64,000 bases of DNA from an uncultured Bacteroidales bacterium (GTDB lineage: Bacteria; Bacteroidota; Bacteroidia; Bacteroidales; Paludibacteraceae): positions 1 through 64,000 of the forward strand of contig ONMV01000008.1 in assembly GCA_900319005.1 (NCBI GenBank), read 5' to 3'. The notes beneath the pieces were generated by a model. It did no database searches and was not told the origin of the DNA. It saw only the letters and a program-made list of their open reading frames with translations. A program made the position numbers and the translations under genes. This document shows, piece by piece, positions 58,242 to 64,000 of this stretch (within the stretch, counting starts at the first letter, position 1; each line of letters starts with the position of its first letter).

Positions 58242-59340
58242 AAGGATCTAAAAAACGCTCTATCCTTTTCCAATAATGTAAATCATCCGGTGAGACCAGC
58301 GTCATGGCTTCGCCGCTATTTTCTGCCCGCGCCGTACGTCCGATACGATGGACATAATCCTCGGGATCGTGCGGTACGTCATAATTGATGACCAGCGGCA
58401 CATCGGTCACGTCAATACCGCGGGAAACGACATCTGTAGCCACCAATACCTCCACCTTACCATTCCGAAAATCAAGCATCACCTGATCCCGTTCGTTCTG
58501 CTCCAAATCACTATGCATCGCACGCGCGTCTATTTTTAAGGAGCGTAACGTGCGCGTGAGATCCTTGACGCGCTGTTTCTTTCCGGCAAAAATGATGACC
58601 TTTTTAAGACCGGCTTTGCCCGACAGACAAGCAAGTACTGCCTCCACTTTCTTATTCTCATCCACGAACTCATGCATCTGTTTGATTGTCTCGGGTGGAC
58701 GGGAAACGGCTATCTGTACCTCCGCCGGATCATGCATGATGGTCTTCGCCAACTGACGGATCTTCGGCGGCATCGTAGCAGAGAACATAATCGTTTGTCG
58801 CTCTTTCGGCAACTTACGCACGATGGTCATGATATCGTCATAGAAGCCCATATCGAGCATTCGGTCCGCTTCGTCCAGAATAAAATACTTGACACCGGAG
58901 AAGTCAATATCATAGATATTCATTTGGCTGAGCAGTCGTCCGGGAGTTGCGATGACGATGTCCGCTCCGCGTTGTAATCCGGTTACCTGCGTACCCCACG
59001 CCCCATTATCTTTACCTCCGTAAATAGCAACAGACGAGAATGGTACGTAATAGCCAAAGCCCTCCATTTGCTGATCTATCTGCTGCGCCAACTCTCTTGT
59101 CGGCGCCATGATGATGGCATTCAGTTTATCCGGGTCATGGTCATCAAAAGCAAGATTGGTCAGGAGTGGCAGGATATACGCTGCCGTCTTGCCTGTTCCT
59201 GTCTGGGCACAAGCAATCACATCCCGGCGATCCAGAATCACCGGAATCGCCTTCTCTTGCACCGGGGTACACTCATCGAAATGCATGTCCCACAGTGCAT
59301 CTAATACTTCGTCTGATAGTGCTAATTCGTCAAAAAACAT
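58096..59340 (-). CDS. DEAD-box RNA helicase (RhlE-like)
   Basis: 414 residues: Q motif (CTPVQEKAIPVIL), Walker A AQTGTGKTAA, PTRELAQQ, TPGRLL, DEAD, SAT, VATDVVSRGIDV, HRIGRTARAE. The core ends near residue 365; the basic tail (SSTRSGKGYSGGSRRSSRNR ... HKSKGRDRGAHRSKS) is likely an RNA-binding extension, and its coding DNA is antisense to the end of the methyltransferase gene. The start overlaps the SDR stop as TAATG. Confidence 0.93.
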   Translation of the reverse strand: MFFDELALSDEVLDALWDMHFDECTPVQEKAIPVILDRRDVIACAQTGTGKTAAYILPLLTNLAFDDHDPDKLNAIIMAPTRELAQQIDQQMEGFGYYVPFSSVAIYGGKDNGAWGTQVTGLQRGADIVIATPGRLLSQMNIYDIDFSGVKYFILDEADRMLDMGFYDDIMTIVRKLPKERQTIMFSATMPPKIRQLAKTIMHDPAEVQIAVSRPPETIKQMHEFVDENKKVEAVLACLSGKAGLKKVIIFAGKKQRVKDLTRTLRSLKIDARAMHSDLEQNERDQVMLDFRNGKVEVLVATDVVSRGIDVTDVPLVINYDVPHDPEDYVHRIGRTARAENSGEAMTLVSPDDLHYWKRIERFLDPSKAYESSTRSGKGYSGGSRRSSRNRGGHPHKSKGRDRGAHRSKSAPQS

Positions 59341-60857
59341 TATTCCCAGCCTTCAAATACCTCCGGTCCATAGATGTTATCCTCCTTGGCATCGTGAAGC
59401 GGTGCCCATAACTGCGCAAAGAAGGGGTTTTGCTTGGCCACCTTATCCCAATGCCACGGCACCTGTTTCTCTTTCGGTTCACTCGCGTACGGATACGGCA
59501 TGTCGTACGGAGACCAGTGTCCGCCGAGCAGAACCAGACGGCGTCCAGCCTTGAACGTATTACCATTCGCGTCCTGCCACATGTCGTTACCGAGGTATTT
59601 ACCTCCTCGGAAAGCAGCTGCTTTATTCAACTCTTCATCCGTCAGCGTCTCCACATCCTTGCTCTCGTCATAGCCATGATCCAGCAGAACAGGCGTCTCG
59701 CTGTTATGGCTCACATCGAAATGTGCCCAATCCGGGATAGCTTGGTAAGCCTCCATCGAACCGTAATAGGCGTTGATACGCTTGGTGACATTGTTCTTAA
59801 TCCACCACTGTGTACCATGCTCTTTGCTGTTTGCCATGAACCACATTGCCGCTTTGACGCAATGCGGGAAGAGTTTGGCAATGCGGGTCTTGGCAGCGAA
59901 CTTGATTCCCGCCGGAAGAGACTTTGCTTTCGCCATCTGCGCGAAATACTCCTTCACCGGCACATTCGCACGGAAATGCAAATACTCCTCTAATTTATCG
60001 CCGTCTATATACCACATTCCGTGGAAATTACGGGTAGTGAACCAATTGGCATTGAAGATCTGTTCGGGTTTGGGGCAACCGATACAATCGAGCAGCAAGC
60101 ACTCAAACTCATAGTTAGAGAGGCGGTACTCCTTTCCCGATCCTATATTATAATAGTTTTTCCAGAAAGCGGCAGGTACTTCCGGTCGGCACACACGTTC
60201 AAGCAAACGTCCGCTGTCCTCCACTGTAGCCCACTCCAACACGCCGCGGATCGGCACATGGAACATAATCGGGTCGTAGTTCTTGAGAATCGCCGGATAG
60301 AGTATTCCCGACTGACGAAGCGAAACCCAGGTCTTGATACCCGAATCGGTAATGATCCTTTCAGCAAGGGCTTTGGTGAGGCCATAATGGTCGTACGCCG
60401 AGACGCAGATTGGATCTCCTGTACGTCCCCAATGAAGCGGCTCGCGTCGGTCACCCATCTGGGCTACCGAACCGATATACACCACTTTGGGTTGCTGTTC
60501 TTCGGGTTGCGCAAGAACGGCCTTGGTGATGTTCTCAGCTGCGGTGATATTCGTCCGCAAAGTTGCTTTCGGGCGATAATCCGCCTGAGGAGAAACCATA
60601 CCTCCTACATGCAATACGATATCTGCGCCCGAAACACCTTTCAGAACATCATCGTACTTGGTCAAGTCTCCCCAGATAACATGGAGGGCGGAATGTTTCG
60701 CCAAGATTGGCGAAAGTAACTCTTTGTTCTTCTTGCTCGGACGAGCTAAAATACGCAGTTTATAGCGATCAGGGTATTTAAGAATTTCTGTCATTCCTGC
60801 AAACCCCATGGTGCCTGTTGCACCCGTTAAGAAAACGGTGGTCTTCTTCATATTCAT
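59340..60857 (-). CDS. NAD-dependent epimerase/dehydratase-family protein with C-terminal extension
   Basis: 505 residues. KKTTVFLTGATGTMGFAGMT is the NAD-binding start of an extended SDR, and AYDHYGLTKALAERII gives the YxxxK active site. The C-terminal 200 residues (from about 310) are an extension not typical of simple epimerases. The substrate is unknown. ATG at 60857 (MNMKKTTV) avoids overlap with the upstream antiporter. Confidence 0.82.
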   Translation of the reverse strand: MNMKKTTVFLTGATGTMGFAGMTEILKYPDRYKLRILARPSKKNKELLSPILAKHSALHVIWGDLTKYDDVLKGVSGADIVLHVGGMVSPQADYRPKATLRTNITAAENITKAVLAQPEEQQPKVVYIGSVAQMGDRREPLHWGRTGDPICVSAYDHYGLTKALAERIITDSGIKTWVSLRQSGILYPAILKNYDPIMFHVPIRGVLEWATVEDSGRLLERVCRPEVPAAFWKNYYNIGSGKEYRLSNYEFECLLLDCIGCPKPEQIFNANWFTTRNFHGMWYIDGDKLEEYLHFRANVPVKEYFAQMAKAKSLPAGIKFAAKTRIAKLFPHCVKAAMWFMANSKEHGTQWWIKNNVTKRINAYYGSMEAYQAIPDWAHFDVSHNSETPVLLDHGYDESKDVETLTDEELNKAAAFRGGKYLGNDMWQDANGNTFKAGRRLVLLGGHWSPYDMPYPYASEPKEKQVPWHWDKVAKQNPFFAQLWAPLHDAKEDNIYGPEVFEGWE

Positions 60858-60871
60858 TGAGTCGTTTGTCG

Positions 60872-62482
60872 TTATTTCCTTTGCATCCAAGCGGTGATTT
60901 TCATCCATCGCTCCTTAATTTTCGCGCGCATTTGTGCCCTCCAGAGTGCCTCCTCTTCCGCCTCGTCTGTCATCTGTTTATAGGTTGCCTCTGCGTCCGT
61001 GTCGCTGATAACCAGCAGTCTGTCACCCACCTGTAACTCGCTTGCACCCGTCGGCACAAAGAAATCCTCGGCTCTGCGCACCATGATAATCAGGGTGTGA
61101 GGCGGTATATCGATATCGCGGGGCGTGTTTCCTTTTGCCAAGATCCGTTCGGTCACCTCCACCTCACGGGCGGATGATTGGATCTCGTCGGGCAGGTCCA
61201 GATCGAAATACTCCAACGAACGTGCCTCCCTTCCCGGGGTGTCCAATGCTAATTTCTTCGCTACCACCGTCAAGGTTGTTCCTTGTACTAGCAGCGAAAC
61301 GATCGTGCAGAGGAACACTACATTGAAGATCAGGTCCGCAAAGGGAATACCGCCTGCCTTACACATGATCGCGAAGATGATCGGCACAGCCCCTTTGAGT
61401 CCCACCCAACTCAGCAGCAGTTTGTCACGCTGGTGGTATTGACGGAAAGGCAGCATACACAGCCAAACAGCAAGCGGACGGGAGATAAAAATCATCACAA
61501 TGCTGATAATCAGGCAAGGAAGCCAGACGCGGTAATGAAGTAATTCCGCAGGTTCTACCATCAGACCCAACATCAGGAACATCACCAACTGGCTAAGCCA
61601 AGTCAAACCATTAAAGAACGATTTCGTCTGTCTTTTGCGGGTGAACTTATTATTTCCGATAATCAGTCCTCCCACATAGACGGCGAGGTATGTATTACCT
61701 TTAAGGTAATAAGTGATAGCAAAAATAAAGATACAGGCGGTCAGGATCATAATCGGGTATAGCGCCTCGTTCCCTAATTTGACGCGTCTCATGAGCAGGA
61801 CCAACCCTTCTCCGAAAGCCAGACCGAGCACCGTGCCCATGACGAGCTGGATGACGATCGTCTGAATAATCGGCAGCGTCTCTACGGGACGTACCATACC
61901 GACAAACGTGTCGGTGCTCAACACCACGCTGATCAGCGTAGTCGTCAGCACATATGCCATCGGGTCGTTCGCACCGGATTCCAGTTCTAACAAGGGACGT
62001 AAGTTATGTTTCAAGCCTATTCCGTTCGTACGAAGGACAGAGAAGACACTCGCGCTGTCGGTACTCGACATCGTAGCTGCCATCAACAATGCCAACCAGA
62101 TAGACACCGTCGTTACCGCATTGAGCCAACCGAAAAGAAAATAAATCATCACGCCGGTAATAGCACAAGTAATCATTACCCCCAAGGTTGCAAGTGTGAT
62201 ACCGGGCAAGAGAACGGACTTGATATCGCTGAGTTTGGTCTCCAGACCACCCGTGAACAGGATGATACACATCGCTACGGTACTCAGCGCTTGCGCTGTA
62301 TCGGTCTTGATCTCGATACTGCTGGTTCCCATCAGCGCAGCAATCCCATGAGAACCAAAAAACATACCGACCGTCAAAAAGAGCAATAGAGCCGGTACGC
62401 CGTATTTATACCCTATCTTGTCCGCAAAAATGCTAACGAAGAATAGTAGCGATAATATCAACAGAATGAACTCAACGTGCAT
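60872..62482 (-). CDS. cation/proton antiporter, CvrA/NhaP2 type
   Basis: 536 residues, 12-13 membrane helices of the CPA1 family followed by a TrkA-C (RCK_C) domain (PPHTLIIMVRRAEDFFVPTG ... LQVGDRLLVISDTDAEATYK). The transport core SSTDSASVFSVLRTNGIGLK and LLELESGANDPMAYVLTTTL carries the conserved ND pair. It exchanges Na+ or K+ for H+ at the inner membrane. Confidence 0.9.
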   Translation of the reverse strand: MHVEFILLILSLLFFVSIFADKIGYKYGVPALLLFLTVGMFFGSHGIAALMGTSSIEIKTDTAQALSTVAMCIILFTGGLETKLSDIKSVLLPGITLATLGVMITCAITGVMIYFLFGWLNAVTTVSIWLALLMAATMSSTDSASVFSVLRTNGIGLKHNLRPLLELESGANDPMAYVLTTTLISVVLSTDTFVGMVRPVETLPIIQTIVIQLVMGTVLGLAFGEGLVLLMRRVKLGNEALYPIMILTACIFIFAITYYLKGNTYLAVYVGGLIIGNNKFTRKRQTKSFFNGLTWLSQLVMFLMLGLMVEPAELLHYRVWLPCLIISIVMIFISRPLAVWLCMLPFRQYHQRDKLLLSWVGLKGAVPIIFAIMCKAGGIPFADLIFNVVFLCTIVSLLVQGTTLTVVAKKLALDTPGREARSLEYFDLDLPDEIQSSAREVEVTERILAKGNTPRDIDIPPHTLIIMVRRAEDFFVPTGASELQVGDRLLVISDTDAEATYKQMTDEAEEEALWRAQMRAKIKERWMKITAWMQRK

Positions 62483-62509
62483 ATTTAATGTTCCTACAGC
62501 GAGGCTATC

Positions 62510-62935
62510 TCACTTCTTTTTCTCCAGCAAGAACTCGTCAATAATCTTAACGATTTCCTCTTTCGGATACAAGCCCTTGAGTAACATCGGTTTACCATCC
62601 ACAGGGACATAGAGTACTTGCGGAATCGAATTGATGCCGAAGACGTACGCCAACTCACGTTCACGCTCCGTATCGGCTTTGTAAAACACCACTTTGTCGC
62701 AGTATTTCTGGCTCAACTCCTCCATGATAGGCGCCAAGCGCTTGCAGGGTCCACACCAGGTCGTATAGAAATCAATCACACAAGGTTTCTTACCCTTGAA
62801 CTTCCAGTCTTTCTCGTTTTTGTAATCAAAAATCCGCTCGCGGAATTGCTCAGTTGTGATATACACCACATCTTCCGCCATCAACGGCATCATCATCGTC
62901 GCCAACAAAAATGCTGTCAAAATCCATTTACGCAT
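62510..62935 (-). CDS. exported thioredoxin-family protein
   Basis: 141 residues from ATG at 62935: signal peptide (MRKWILTAFLLATMMMPLMA) then a thioredoxin fold with WCGPCK (FYTTWCGPCKRLAPIMEELS) and cis-Pro INSIPQVLYV. Probably a periplasmic thiol oxidoreductase. Own promoter at 62960-62990. Confidence 0.93.
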   Translation of the reverse strand: MRKWILTAFLLATMMMPLMAEDVVYITTEQFRERIFDYKNEKDWKFKGKKPCVIDFYTTWCGPCKRLAPIMEELSQKYCDKVVFYKADTERERELAYVFGINSIPQVLYVPVDGKPMLLKGLYPKEEIVKIIDEFLLEKKK

Positions 62936-62959
62936 AATAATCCATTTTAAAATCGGCTG

Positions 62960-62990
62960 CAAAGGTACAACAAATTTTGCATATATGCAA
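62960..62990 (-). promoter_or_regulatory. promoter of the thioredoxin gene
   Basis: Minus strand TTG (62990-62988), 20 bp, TACCTTTG (62967-62960). Divergent from the promoter at 63008. Confidence 0.87.
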
Positions 62991-63007
62991 ATTTTGGGGC
63001 GATTTTA

Positions 63008-63039
63008 TTTGCGTATGTGCAAAAAAAGTAGTACCTTTG
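63008..63039 (+). promoter_or_regulatory. promoter of the polyprenyl synthase gene
   Basis: TTTG 63008-63011, 20 bp, TACCTTTG 63032-63039, 17 bp before the ATG. Confidence 0.87.
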
Positions 63040-63056
63040 CAGCGTTTTTTGGAATA

Positions 63057-64000
63057 ATGACAAGTTTGACAGACATACGGAGGCCGATAGAATCGGAATG
63101 GAAGCAGTATGAGCGGATTATGGAGAGCTCATTGCGTGCGGACAATAAGTTGCAGCAGGAAGTGCTTCGCTATATCGGTTCGCGTCGCGGGAAAGAGCTG
63201 CGTCCGTTGTTGACGTTACTGGCTGCGCAGATATGCAATCCCGTGACGGACAAGACCCATCGTTCGGCAGTAGCGTTGGAGTTGCTTCACACGGCGAGTT
63301 TGGTTCATGACGACGTAGTCGATAGTTCGGACACTCGTCGCGGAAAGGCATCGGTGCATGCCAAATGGACCAACAAAGTGGCGGTTCTGGTAGGCGATTA
63401 CATGTTGGCGAAAGTAATCGGTCTGATAGCTGAAGTGCGAAACATCCGTATATTAGAGATTGTGTCGAACTTAGGCAAAAGCCTCAGCAGCGGGGAGATG
63501 GTACAACTGCATGTGGGCCAATCGATGTGGATTGACGAGGAGCGTTATTATCAGGTGATTGAACAGAAAACCGCGCAACTCTTTCAAGCCTGCGCCGAAG
63601 CGGGAGTCGAGAGTGCGGGTTGTACCCAAAGGCAACGTACAGCTCTTCGTGAATACGGACGTTTGTTGGGTTTATGCTTCCAGATTAAAGATGATATTTT
63701 CGATTACAGCGATCTCGAAGAGATAGGCAAGCCGACGATGAGTGATCTTCGCGACGGAAAAGTGACGTTGCCGTTAATTGAAGCCCTTCGCAGGGCTCCT
63801 CAAGCCGAGGCGGCACATATCCGGGAGTTAGGCGAGTTATTGGCGGCACACAGCGAGAGCATAGAAACAGAGAAGGCCCTGCAAGAAGTCAAAGCTTTTG
63901 TTCTGCGTTTCAAAGGAGACGAGTATGCCGTACAACAAATGCTCGTCTATAAAAAACAAGCCACGGAAGCGCTGGGCGTCTTCCGTGACAGTACAGAAAA
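63057..64000 (+). CDS. polyprenyl diphosphate synthase, partial (3' end outside window)
   Basis: Chain-elongating trans-prenyl transferase (octaprenyl-type), supplying quinone side chains. 314 codons are present from ATG at 63057 (MTSLTDIRRPIESEWKQYER). RRGKELRPLLTLLAAQICNP, the first aspartate motif LVHDDVVDSSDTRRGK and the second LCFQIKDDIFDYSD are intact. GRP/GK and TLPLIEALR follow. The frame continues past 64000; only about ten residues should be missing. Confidence 0.94.
   Translation, partial: MTSLTDIRRPIESEWKQYERIMESSLRADNKLQQEVLRYIGSRRGKELRPLLTLLAAQICNPVTDKTHRSAVALELLHTASLVHDDVVDSSDTRRGKASVHAKWTNKVAVLVGDYMLAKVIGLIAEVRNIRILEIVSNLGKSLSSGEMVQLHVGQSMWIDEERYYQVIEQKTAQLFQACAEAGVESAGCTQRQRTALREYGRLLGLCFQIKDDIFDYSDLEEIGKPTMSDLRDGKVTLPLIEALRRAPQAEAAHIRELGELLAAHSESIETEKALQEVKAFVLRFKGDEYAVQQMLVYKKQATEALGVFRDSTE

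Overview
The window is a chromosomal contig from a Bacteroidota bacterium, most likely order Bacteroidales. Three things point there. At least seventeen promoters have the Bacteroidetes form TTG-N20-TAnnTTTG with no Shine-Dalgarno sites. There is a type IX secretion protein of the PorZ type. Gene clusters are typical of the group (HD hydrolase-lpxD-lpxC-lpxA, TGS-type nucleoside kinase, SPOR protein-folE). Genus cannot be decided from sequence alone.

Layout. 1-4383 (minus): rpsL-rpsG-fusA-rpsJ-rplC, the str/S10 ribosomal operon without tuf. 4758-6671: a peroxide-stress operon of glutathione peroxidase, OhrR-type repressor, ferritin-like protein and a tiny winged-helix protein. 6672-10506: accessory island I. 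10615-14400: small redox proteins, an AraC regulator, a cyclophilin-like protein and several gene remnants. 14437-17191: a secreted PLP decarboxylase, YdeI-like protein and cytidylate-kinase-like protein. 17188-25337: envelope genes, rdgB and a double-length PorZ. 25390-33789 (minus): folE, SPOR protein, nucleoside kinase, kdsA, two paralogous helical proteins, LOG protein and gyrB. 33928-38526: a metallo-beta-lactamase-fold protein, decayed genes, and a macrodomain/SIR2 pair whose SIR2 member is frameshifted. 38776-43232: accessory island II. 43277-47474: OmpA-like protein, a secreted protein and aroB. 47451-56658 (minus): secreted protein, phoH, HsdR_N-like protein, glnS, lpxA, lpxC, lpxD and the HD hydrolase. 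56765-64000: tRNA-Leu, rsmF-type methyltransferase, DEAD helicase, an SDR protein, a cation/proton antiporter, a thioredoxin and a polyprenyl synthase.

The most unusual content is in the two islands, which lie about 32 kb apart and share a modular plan. Each begins with a member of an unrecognised basic protein family, transcribed from a promoter followed by tandem 11-bp repeats whose sequence differs between islands. Next comes a promoter whose -7 element forms a palindrome with the transcript start, then a near-identical 90-bp leader, then a long multi-helix RNA fold. The two folds share an architecture but not a sequence. AT-rich cargo genes, mostly secreted or membrane proteins, follow. 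Each island ends in a CAGCCTGCT/AGCAGGCTG terminator inside a row of short unrelated palindromes. No recombinase or reverse transcriptase is present, so mobility is only an inference.

A second layer is small repeats: an identical 51-bp element between co-transcribed genes (three copies, always the same orientation relative to transcription), and short filler repeats found both between genes and in frame inside genes.
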